Below, in pieces: positions 11,359 to 22,112 of a stretch of DNA of 64,000 nucleotides. Under the pieces are notes generated by a model. That model saw only the letters and a program-made list of their open reading frames with translations. It was not told the origin of the DNA and made no database searches. The position numbers were made by a program, and so were the translations under genes. This DNA is from Corylus avellana. Its lineage: Eukaryota > Streptophyta > Magnoliopsida > Fagales > Betulaceae. Numbering within the stretch: position 1 is the stretch's first letter; every line of letters starts with the position of its first letter. The stretch is from NCBI RefSeq assembly GCF_901000735.1, contig NC_081541.1, positions 42,439,021 through 42,503,020 of the forward strand, given 5' to 3'.

Positions 11359-14300
11359 CTAATCACGAATCGGCGTGAGATCAATCTTGAATTGTTGCTT
11401 TCCCTTGCTTACCCTCTACAAGATGCCAATAGAGGAAAACATCCATGTCAACATTGACGTCTGGAGTGACAATTGAACATTATATAGGAAGACATGCACC
11501 AAGATATGTATAATGTTGCTCTAGATCATTTATTTCTTCTTTATTTATTTATTTATTTTTACCATGGAGGGAGAGGGGGTTAATATCCAAGTTAATTGAG
11601 TTCCAACTAAATTTCAAAAGATAAAGAAAAACGCAGACATCACAAATAGATTTAATTATTTAATTTGGTTTTACATAGAAAATAGATTAAGCAGGTTTTT
11701 TCTCATAGCAATTGAAATAAGATGATTGATAATGCAAAACTATTTCTAGAATTTCATAAAATGACATTTTCAGTTTTCATATATTTTCTGTAATAATGGC
11801 TCCAATTTTCATAGTGCCATCCAAACTAATAATGATTACAACTGAGTCATGAAGATTGCAGTAAAATATTCCAATGTCATGCAAGAGAGTATGGCTGCTA
11901 ACTCAAAATGCTTTTGTACTATATCTTCTCAGTTCCAACATTCATTTTTTTTAATGGCAAGTTATACATGCATCCAGTGGTCTTTGAACTTACGACCTCA
12001 CCCTCTATCCATTCTTTCTATGGGAAGGAAGTGCCATTTGAGTCGCAGTTTATTTTCCTTTCAGTTCTAACAAAATGCAGAATGATGGTGTTTTTGAGCT
12101 GTTAATTGAAGTGTAGTAATTGCTTCTCATTTACTTATAATTTTGAAGATGAAAATGAAATTGGTATAGACAAAGGAAGAATTAGATAAGTACTTCTGTT
12201 TTAATTTTAAATTTTTATAAGTAATGAATTGGTTCTTATGCAAGAAGAATTTTGAGAAGAAAAGCAAACAATAAGGCCAATAATTCTTTGTAGTGTAACA
12301 AAAGACCGCCAATAGAACTCAAAAAGAATACTTCTAAATATTACAGGTAAGACCGTTTACTGGTTATGGAAGTGGATGCCAGGTCACAAAGATATTCAAG
12401 GCTGAAGATACAAGTCCAGCACAGAGAGAACCATGACTGGATGATAGTGATAAGAGTAGGAGGAGAGAAGTTAAACGGGGAGCTGAAAGTACATTTGGCC
12501 AATCAGTAGAATATCACGATGAAAACTGCAGCAGTACCAAGAATTCAACAACCACATGCACATGACATATAACTTATATCTCACGCTTCCCATGTACATG
12601 TATTGCTAAAGAAAAGAGTTCCTAGCCATTAAAACACAAGAATTATAAGTCATATTAAGTATATGGCAATGGACTTACAGCAATTGCCACAAGCTCTTCC
12701 AGCAGTTCCTCCAAATGACGCAAAGGCTATTTACATAAATAAGCAAAAAATTAAAGTGTTTACAGCTTCAATATACTCTTCTGGGAAGAAAAATATATAT
12801 ATATATATTCTCTACATGTGGAAGCAACCTCAAAAGGGAGTGAATTCTCAGAGAAAAGTTCCATGAATCTGAGCAAACATGATATATATAAAACTCACCC
12901 ATTGAGTTGGGCCATCACATGGTGCATTCAAAGGATCATCGTGCACCTACACACCCAAAGAGGCTCTTAGAAACCTAGTGATAAACAAACTAAAAAAGAA
13001 AATAAAAGTAATAATAATGAGAGTATCATACTCTTACAATTCTATGTCCAATTATAATTCATATTGCCTCATTGGACATCAGAGAATATTTACTGAAGAC
13101 AGTTCCTCCCTCCTAGCATACTAGAAGGAACATTGGTAAGAGGTGAAGGAGGTACTGCTTGTAACTTGATTATTAACCCTAAACATTCTAGTTTCACACC
13201 AACTCAAATCACAAATGATCAGCTTAGCAGATTCCCTGTACCTCCAAGAAAAGCCCATCCACTCCAACAGCAACTGCTGTCCTTGCAACGCATGGTATCA
13301 ATTCACGAAGACCACCACTAGCAACACCTCCACCATCCAGCTATATGAGAAAGCAGAATTTTAAACCATTGATATGAGAAAAGCCAAACTCAAAAGTAAA
13401 TTTGGAAATGAGCATCCTGCAGTAATTTGTAAATAGCACTAAAACATTTCCACACAAAATTGCCAACCATATGCATATATTTAAAGGGTGATATCCTTGA
13501 CCTCTCTTTAAACATGAATAATAGAGTCATCTTCCTTTGCTTAAATTCTTTTCAAAAAGTAAAGAATTGGCTAAAAATCACACAATTCACATAGAAGCAG
13601 CTCTACAACACAAGATTAACCACACCTTTTTCCCAGCTGGCTGTTGTAATGAGTGTGTGACATCAGCTACCTGTAGTGAAACTCCTAATCAGATCAGTAG
13701 GTCTTCCAGATAAAAGTATGTGTATAGAGACAGCATGCAGCAAATATCACCCTCAATACATTAAGATTCAAAAACTGCAAAATCACTGAGCATATCAATT
13801 TTTAAAAAAGAAAGAAAGAAGGATTAGCTAAAAGGAATAGATATTTGAAAGAAGTTAAAGGTCACTATAGACCAATCACCTAAATGTAAATTTGTTATAT
13901 CTCTGCCATTGGGTTAAACCAGCTATTGTTTCTACCATTCCACAATCGAGTTTATCCATTATTTACTAAAAAAGAGGAAAAAAACAACATTAAAGCTTGG
14001 TAGATGACAATATGGAGAATCATTTGTGATGTAGATAAGAAATTGACTTACAACAGGACAATTGGCTTCTCTCACCCATTCCAAATTGCGAGGATCAACA
14101 ATCAAATCATCTACAAACCAACAATCAAATATAGGATCAATCAAACTGGCATGGAAATATCAGTAATGCTGAATTGACTTGAATCCAATATCCAAATATG
14201 TTTGAAGCACCATTCAAACCTTAGAAAATTCAGAAGCCAAGCCAAATGATTAAATTTTTAAAGAAAACAAAGGACTCATAAAAAATTTATATTAGCTTCC

Positions 14301-17300
14301 ACTTAAACATTTATTGCATAGAGAGTGTGACGGGCACAGGCACATTGGCAAAAGCCTAAAACAATGAACTAACAGTAGCAGCTCTGCTGCAGTCATCAAC
14401 CATCTGTTGCATCACATGCTATATCAATCCAAAGGGCTTTCCAAGTTCAAGACAATAAAGAATTTGGAGGAACTAGAAAGACTCCAAATCACACACTTAA
14501 GAAGATAAATAATTTCAAAATTACCAAAAAAAAAAAAAAAAGGTTCAGAAGAATGTGACATAAAGCATTTGAAACCAAATCCAGAAACTTACTATAACCA
14601 AACATGGTTCCTCTCTCACAAACCATCACATTTGGATTTCCAGCCAATCTAACCTTCTCAGCAGAATTTACCATGACCTGCAAAATATGAACAATATACA
14701 ATTAGAAGAAAAGTACAATATAGAAGCATAAAGGCTTGAATTTGGAGTACGTAAACATAGATTCCAATTTGTCAGGTTCATAAAAGTACTCACGGAAGGA
14801 GCACAGAACTGGCCTTTCTTGATATTAACAATTTTTCCAGTCTTGGCCGCTGCAACTAGAAGATCCGTCTGTTATTGTAAGATGTGACAATGAGAAATGA
14901 TTTATATACTTTTTTGGATAAGGAGAGGTCACAAGTGAGATAAATGAAATTGGCTGAATCATGTCCATTAAAGATGAAAATTTTACTTAGCATGTGGATT
15001 CTGAAATTTCAGTAGATAAAAAATGTTAACCTGCCGGCATAAGAATGCTGGAATTTGAATAATATCTGCAACTCTGCCAACTGGTTCGCACTGGCAAAAG
15101 AAAAGATAAAAGCATTATTCAAATGTTTTTTTGACATTTTGAATAGCACCAGTTCCAAACTTTCCATGTTATTTATACTGGTAGCAGCACTTCATTTTGA
15201 AAAAGGGTATTGACAACTCATACAACCATGGAATAAGGCTTAAGTTACTGACTTTAGTGTAATTCTCAGTTTTGGCAACTCAGAGCTTTTCATATGTGGA
15301 GCTAACAAGCAACATTCGAATAAAGCAAGACTTACATGGTTTCTAAACTTACATTATAAGTGATATAGGGTTAAAATAGTTCTAGAAACGTCATTAGTTG
15401 AGTAGGTGCTTTCTTCTGTATAGAGCCAGATCTGGAATCTCATAATTTTATTCCTTCAGGGTTGTTTCTTAAATGTGTTGTTTAGATTATTATAGAACTT
15501 TTAATAGCACTAGGAGTCTTTTATTGGTTTTATCAAGATTTGTTTACCTAATCCTATCAGAGCAATTAGCATCCAATGTTCTATTTATAAAATTCAATGT
15601 ATTCAAAGTTTCAATAAATGGATTACTGAATGTTTAACTAGGCGCATGTTGTTCTTAGTGTGTTCTTCTCTCTCTCTCTCTCTCTCTCTCCTTCTTCTTC
15701 TTAGGCACGTTCTTATTGTTCATGTCACTGTTTTTACAGCCCCTGAACAGCAAGAAAATTCTCTCTTTTCTTCCTTCTTTAAAAGTACAAACCAGACCAT
15801 TTTCCCTTATTTACCTGAAGTCCTAAAACCTCCATGTGTTCCATAACCTTTCGTCACCAAATAATCCTTCAAATCCAACCCCAAACCCTTCAAACAGCTG
15901 CTGAAGTAAATTCCTGCAACCAACCATTCATTATTTCAGCCCCTCTTTGTCCTCTAGCCCATATCTTTTCCAAACCAAAATTCAAACTACAAACCGCAAA
16001 GCCTATTCCTCACTGTAAAAAAAACCAAAAATTCATAACTCTACCTACCCTAAATCCCACAACAAATGTAGACAGATTTCCCTTAATCTATCCTACATCC
16101 ACAACGAAAAAGAAAAGAGGAGTTACTGGAAAACCATAGAGAAATAAGAATGATTGAAACATACAAGAATGTAAGAGTTCAGTACGAGGATCAAATAAGA
16201 ATGATTGAAACATACAAGAATGTAAGAGTTCAGTATGAGGATGATATGTCTGATTACAATAGATCCATTTTAGCTGAAAATAATGGTGTCTATTGCTCAA
16301 GTCCAAAATCAAGATTTCTTAGTATTAAAGTACATTATAAATTGGCCATGGTTCTTTCTTTTCTTTGTTTTTTCACAGTTAAGTGCATCAACTTATAGTC
16401 ATATAGTATAAATGAAGAAATACTCATGAGAAACACAATTTATTTAGTGAATGTATTTATATCAAAGCAAAATGTAGTTTACTCAGATCTTCCCTAAACA
16501 GTGAAAAAATGGATATTCTCATTTGCTTGCAAAGGATTCATATGATGAAATACATATGAACACATCATCCTGAAGGCAGAAAGCAGTAAATAATCAAGAT
16601 AAATTTGGCTGTTAAGCCAATTTATGATTCAACACTGGTTCCGTAGGAGTGCACCCAGCCAACAAGTATGGCTGCAGGCTCATGAAAAGAGATGTCTAGG
16701 TAGAAATAAAACGAAAGGAGCAAGAGTACCCCTGTAAAAGAAAACCTTACCTGGATAGTTTCGTGCACATCAGTCACTATAGGAATATCATACGCTATTT
16801 TAACCTTCTCAAGTATCTGCAAATAAAGATGAAAAATAAGAAAGATTTTACAATTATTGGAACTTTATTGGATTTTCTATATTAATTTTTCAAATTACTT
16901 AATCCATGTATAGCAAGAAAAATACAGTTCTAGATAAGTAACCATGGTTCTTGAGTATGCCACATTTGATTGTAAACAATTTTCACAAGAGTCCACAAAT
17001 CAGCAAATAACAATAGATAAACTATAAGATGCATATGGTATCTGTTAAAACTCAAAGCAGAGTCTCAACATCTAATGATACTGAAAATTGGCATCTTTCA
17101 TTGTTTCCTTTTTCAAATCTTTTAGTTTCATATCCAAAGTTCATAGATATCTAAGGAATATGTTACTCAAAATGCTTCTTTGAGCAATTTGTACCTTAAC
17201 CTTATATCTACAGTACCCTGACATTTCAGTCATAATTTTAACAAAGAAACATCCAAATCTAAAGCTGACAACACTACATGTTGCAAGAGGATAACAAATT

Positions 17301-18582
17301 TAATCTGATGATTCTGTGGTTTTGATGTCTTTATTACTCTAATATGATCCAGTGCTATATGAAAGCTACAAATGGCATGCATTTGCACCTATAGTGGTCT
17401 TAATTACTATTCATAATAGCTCTTCCTTTGTTTAGAAAGTTTTTGTTCTAGAAACTTCTCCATATCTCAGAAGATGCATGAAAATTTATCAACTGCTCCC
17501 CAGAAAACTTCTTCAAACAGCAGAACCAGCCTTTGTTAACCACATGTATCTCCCTAGTTTTTCAATGAATTCTTCTCTCCGTTACCGTATAAACTATTTT
17601 TTTGTAAAGTTCACAATGTAGCATTGAAAATTTCAAATTTTATTCCAATTTTTTTTTAATATATTCCCCTCCATTATGTATGAGACATCCTGCATTATCA
17701 AGATTCAAAACCTCAAAAACATCAATGCATGAGAACAAAATAATAACATCACAAACCTTTAAGCCTTCAATCATGCCAGGGCCTCGAAATGATTTTGTGG
17801 ATGTTCGGTTAGCTTTATCAAAACTTGACTTGAAAACCAGAGGCAACCCAACTCTACAAGATTTGGAAATAAACTCTATATCATTGTAGAACTCCATGAG
17901 CTTACTTAACAACTAAATTGAATTTCTTTTGCTGTGTCTCTTGGATACAACTACCAAAGAATAAAATCTACTCTTTTGCGTCTTGTAAAAAACTACTAAC
18001 AGAAAATATAAAAAAAAAAAAAAAAAAAAAGGAAATTTGAAGTTATCCTTTTTGGATGTATGCAGGTGTATCATGGGTATAAATTTTGGGGTGTTCTTTT
18101 AAATAAAACTTCATTCTATAACAAGTAATATACTTCATAAGAATGTTTCATTAACAGTGCACAAAGTACAGATATAAGTCACAAGTAATACAACTTTTGG
18201 AAAAAGAGATGACACTTTTAACTCCATACGACAAAGAAAAAGTTCCTCAACCAATTTCAAAACAAAACTATGCCCATTTCATTAAAACACTTATTTTTCT
18301 TATGAAGACAAAGGCATATATCACAAACAAAGGGGCGTACTTTGACGCAATAGTCTTTATGTGCTTGGCCATCCGAAGAACATGCTCCTCAGATTCAATC
18401 ACATTGGGACCCGCCAACAAGAAAAATGGCTCCGCTGCCTGTTAAGATCGATATACTATAAAGCATAAGGGTTTCATTTTACATGTACACAATCTAATGC
18501 ATGTATTTTACAAGATAGTCAATCAAAAAAGCTAACTAGTAAAAACCTTGAGCTGATTAAATAGAGCTGCTGATGAATCCAT
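11359..18582 (-). CDS. KDSA: 3-deoxy-D-manno-octulosonate-8-phosphate synthase (KDO-8-P synthase)
   Basis: Thirteen coding exons: 18582-18547, 18438-18341, 17853-17757, 16816-16751, 15090-15031, 14868-14794, 14677-14593, 14110-14052, 13670-13626, 13340-13242, 12946-12899, 12726-12679 and 11415-11359. All junctions are GT-AG and join to 873 nt (290 aa), the length of Arabidopsis KDSA1. The enzyme condenses phosphoenolpyruvate with D-arabinose-5-phosphate to KDO-8-P in the cytosol, feeding KDO into pectic rhamnogalacturonan II. Recognised motifs: [71 protein letters not shown], and a C-terminal IDLTPIRD. Asn24 in AGPN, where metal-dependent enzymes have Cys, marks the metal-independent class I. 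A 5'UTR intron is likely (donor 19333/19332, acceptor next to 18593), putting a non-coding first exon at about 19334-19410. The locus is partly duplicated at 22.1-24.3 kb. Confidence 0.97.
11942..12030 (-). mobile_element. Possible tRNA-derived SINE fragment in a KDSA intron
   Basis: On the minus strand the segment reads a B-box-like GAGGTCGTAAGTTCAAA, then CACTGGATGCATGTATAACTT, and ends in A8. This order (B box, unrelated tail, oligo-A) is typical of plant SINEs. The A box and target duplications were not clearly found. Confidence 0.4.
15091..16750. other. KDSA intron 4 (1.66 kb) with CT microsatellite
   Basis: Besides intron sequence it holds a (CT)n run at about 15665-15690, a pyrimidine-rich stretch (15700-16100) and the tandem 51-bp duplication described separately. 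Open frames here show no family motif and are considered chance. Confidence 0.5.
16142..16243. repeat. Tandem duplication of a 51-bp unit
   Basis: Two head-to-tail copies (16142-16192 and 16193-16243) that begin aaataagaatgattgaaac and differ at very few positions, so the duplication is recent. They lie in KDSA intron 4. Confidence 0.85.
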
Positions 18583-18878
18583 CCTCTACTAAGCTGAGAC
18601 ACAAGTGAAAGCCACATATAAGAATTTTTCAGAGGAAAGAAAATTAAGCCACAAGAATATTCAGCACAAGAAAATAAGTATAAATTTTCTTATAAAAACC
18701 AACAAATCATCAAACATATATAGAAAAACCGATTCGTACAAGCAATTTACTTAACACTTTGCCATAATTATGATTACCCTATTGCTCAGACAGGCTCCTT
18801 GCTTATGTATGCATCACTTCCACGATTTATATATAGACTTGTCATATCCATACATACATTGTTGTATTGTACATTACA

Positions 18879-18905
18879 AACACACACACACGCACACACA
18901 CAAAC
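18879..18905. repeat. (CA)n microsatellite
   Basis: An interrupted (CA)n run in the KDSA 5'UTR intron. The duplicated locus has a shorter version near 22574-22588, so the array changed length after the duplication. Confidence 0.8.
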
Positions 18906-19440
18906 AACTATGGTCATGTAAATGCCTACGTTATACACATGAACATACATACACGCACAGAGGCATCATGTATGCAAAGACACGCATACATACACACATT
19001 TGTGAATACATTGGTGAAATTTGGTGAATTTATGGGCATAAAGCGAACAGCGAAGTTGAATTTGAATCAGAAACGAAATGTGCAAAATGGACAAATAGTA
19101 AGAAGCAGTAACCAAATACCATTCAGAACAAAATAGAAGTGGAAAAGAGTGACTTCAATTAAGCCAATTCAAAGTAATAATTTACATTTTCTGAGCAACC
19201 AAACAGAGCACAAATCAATAATAGAAATCGGTAATTAGTCTATCCAGAGTGAATCCGATTGAAACAGAATTTCAAAGGAATCAGTGTTGGAGCCCGTGAA
19301 GTGCCGGAGCACAGTATCAAGTAAAGGACTTACCTGAGTGGATCAGACGCGCGAGAGCGAGACAGCGAGAGATAGAGACGAGAGACTTGAGTAGTGCAAA
19401 ATTAATAAATTTGCTAGCTTTTTTTCTTCTTCTTTTTGAC

Positions 19441-20125
19441 GGACCCGGCTTCCATGCAGTAAATAAAAGTACCGCACATCTGCGGTTATAAAAATTGAGG
19501 GTTCAGATTGTTCAAGGCAAACGACGTCGTGGAAAAGAAGAGGCAAACGTTTAAAGCAAACGGTGGAAGCAAACGTTTATTTCACCTGGATCTGCCGAAG
19601 TTCAACAAAAGCAGAGAAAGGAAGAAGAAGAAGACGAGGAAGAAGCAGAGGGCTACGTATTTTAATTCTTTCTTTCTATCTTTTTCTTTGATAACTATAT
19701 TGTCGGGTGCAAAATTGATTTTTGTCTCGTGGGTCTTGCTTTGTTTTCACCATTAGCTCAAGCTTTGTTCTCTTGGGTCTTGCTTCGTTTTGCTTTGTCT
19801 TTTTTTTTGTTCTTTTTTTTTCCCCCGTAGAATAGTCTCAGGCTCTCAGCACCCTAGAGAACCATTGAGAAAAATATCTACATGGAATCAGACCCTTCAA
19901 GAGGGAGGATAAGAGAGGTGTAGTGGGATTTTTCGGTTCAGCCATCTCCGAGAGTACTGTTGTTTTATTTCAAGTGCCTTTAACAGTTAAACGTTTGTTT
20001 TTGACCTTTTGTTTTAACGGTTGCCTCTTCTCTTCCACGACGTCGTTTGCCTTGGACAATCTGGACTCTCAATTTTGTAACCGCAGATGTGCGTACTTAA
20101 AAAGTTCCGCATGGAAGCCGGGTTC
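19441..20125. mobile_element. Mutator-like MITE in the KDSA promoter (685 bp, perfect 9-bp TSD)
   Basis: TIRs of about 120 bp: the left starts GGACCCGGCTTCCATGC, and the right, reverse-complemented, starts GAACCCGGCTTCCATGC. Both arms also share CACATCTGCGGTTA and CAAACGACGTCGTGGAA. The 9-mer CTTTTTGAC flanks both ends (19432-19440 and 20126-20134). The duplicated locus at 23671-23679 has a single CTTTTTGAC and no insert, which confirms the insertion borders. The element sits just upstream of the presumed KDSA transcription start. There is no transposase; an open frame near 19923-20141 shows no known domain. Confidence 0.9.
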
Positions 20126-20903
20126 CTTTTTGACAGGTTAGAGTGCTCTTTCTTTTTAAGTAATTTAATGAATAAAAAGGATAAAAACCTTTTTTTTTTT
20201 TAGTATGTACTTTTCCTTATTATTATAGGAAAAATGTAAAATCAATGTTTATAGTTTACTTAATTTGCAATTAGCTATCTATGGTATCAAAATGAATTCA
20301 AATGAACTAAAAAAAATAATTTAGTCTTTACAATCAAATTCTATTCACTAACTTAATAGATTCTGATAGAGTGAAACGTTAGAGCCAATATAATTGTGAT
20401 ACTTATCCAATTTAAGTCAGTGTCATACTAACGGAATCTATTAAATTAGAAGAAAAAATTTGACTGTACAGACTAGATTGTTTTTTTGACATACTTCAAC
20501 AACCTTTGAGTTTATTTTGATACCACATTGAATTAATTGTAAATCAGGTAAATCACAATGATTAGTTTTACATTTTTCCCTATCATTAAATTGTCAATTT
20601 AGTTTTAAAAAGTGTCAAAGATAGTCCATTCATCTATATTTCGTTCAAAAACTTAACGGACCGGGGAGATCCCACTCTTGGTGGGTGGCAGTAGGGCAAA
20701 GAACCCAATTCAAGGAGGATCCCTTGCAAGTGGCGAGAGAAGATCTCCACGTGTTTGACCTCATATTAGGCCTTAAAATAAACGATAATTTGACATCATT
20801 TATTAAGAAACAAACATATTATATTTTTACTTCGAAACCCAAAAGAAGGAAGAAACATGAAATGAAAGCATAGTGTGTTAAACTTTTAAATCTAAAAAAG
20901 ATT

Positions 20904-21486
20904 GGGTTAAATACTAAATATCCTTGGGGTTTTGTTGCTTTATTTTTTTTCTCTAGGGTTTGATTTTTATTACAGGAGGTCTCTATGGTTTTGATAATAG
21001 ACCAAATTAATCATTCTGTTAGTTGATTATTAGTTGACTTAACGAAAGTCCACGTGGACCAATCAAATGTTAACACGTAGCACCTGCTTAAATTTTATTT
21101 TTTATTTTAATTAGGGTACCCCAGTACCCACTAGGGGTGGTTTTGGCCACCCCTTGGCTCGGCCACCCCCATCCGACTAGATGCCACCCCCCCATGGCCA
21201 AAGGGGGTGGTTCAGCCACCCCCAAAGGGCCAAGAGCACACCCCCCCTCCCCCCGGCGGCATTTTTTTTCTTTTTATTTAAAAAAAAATAATAATAATAA
21301 GTAGGTGCCACATGTCAACATTTGATTGATCTACGTGAACTTCCGTTAAGTCAACTAATAGTCAACTGACAGAGGACTAATTTAGTCTATTATCAAGACC
21401 GCATAGACCTCCTATGATAAAAACCAAACTCTAAAGGGGGAAAAATAAAGCAACGAAACCCTAGGGGGATATTTAGTACTTAACCC
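20904..21486. mobile_element. Mutator-like foldback MITE (583 bp, perfect 9-bp TSD)
   Basis: Inverted arms of about 200 bp start GGGTTAAATACTAAATATCC on the left and GGGTTAAGTACTAAATATCC on the right (reverse complement). They share, with few mismatches, ATTAGTTGACTTAACG and CAATCAAATGTT. The target duplication aaaaagatt lies at 20895-20903 and 21487-21495. The core (21120-21260) is strongly GC-rich, with repeated GGCCACCCC / GGGGGTGG words. Confidence 0.9.
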
Positions 21487-21529
21487 AAAAAGATTCAAAT
21501 TAGAAATGAGGGTTGAATCTGTGTTCAAA

Positions 21530-21858
21530 ATTCAAAATTGATGTTGGTTGAATAGTAAACCGACACTATTATTAGTGTCAGTTTTTGCTCAACTGACACT
21601 AAATTAAAAAATGGTGTCAGTTGAACAGTAAGCCAACACCTTTATTAGTGTCGGTTTACTGTTCAACCGACATCATTTTTAATTTAGTGTCGGTTGAATA
21701 GTGAACCGACACTATTATTAGTGTCGGTTACTGTTCAACCGACACCATTTTTAATTTGGTGTCGGTTGAATAGAAACCAACACCTTATAGTGTCGGTTTC
21801 TTAAACTAACACTATCCAAACTGTCACTAAAACCTTTTTTTTTTTTTTTTTTTTTAGT
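21530..21858. mobile_element. CACTA-type terminal fragment with palindromic subterminal repeats
   Basis: Five or more copies of the word (A/T)GTGTCGGTT and its complement AACCGACAC alternate, spaced by 'taatttggtg'-like linkers. The segment ends in a long T run followed by TAGTG, the complement of a CACTA terminus. No opposite end was found, so this is a truncated subterminal region. Confidence 0.55.
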
Positions 21859-22112
21859 GCAATGTGGTGGAGAGGGAAAAATTGATTACAAGGAAAAATA
21901 GATCCTTAAAGAATATGAAGAAAAAAAAATTGAGGATGCTTCCAAACATTAAGTGCACGGAAATTTGTACATTTGAAAACTTTAAATGCAATTGAAAATA
22001 TGTCCTTTGTTGATAACCAAAACCTTGAGTAAGGAATCCCCTCCAATCAAGTGGCCAACAAAGCAACTTGTGCTTCCCTTAAGAGAGCTTCCATAAGGGC
22101 CAGTTTCTTTGT
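21859..22112 (-). repeat. Dispersed repeat, LINE 3'-end related (copy 1)
   Basis: Closely similar to 62056-62350 (shared 'gaggatgcttccaaac'-type words, 'gagtaaggaatcccctcca', 'gagagcttccataagg'), and its first part to 59346-59390. The 62-kb copy continues into a reverse-transcriptase zinc-binding fragment, so this is probably a piece of the same LINE-derived repeat. It abuts the KDSA duplicate at 22112. Confidence 0.5.

Noticed and set aside
15646..16139. Plus-strand coding exon inside KDSA intron 4
   Set aside because: Pyrimidine-rich low-complexity sequence; frames overlap and lack motifs.
18867..19136. Thr/His-rich frames near 18.9 kb
   Set aside because: Translation of the CA microsatellite in the KDSA 5'UTR intron.
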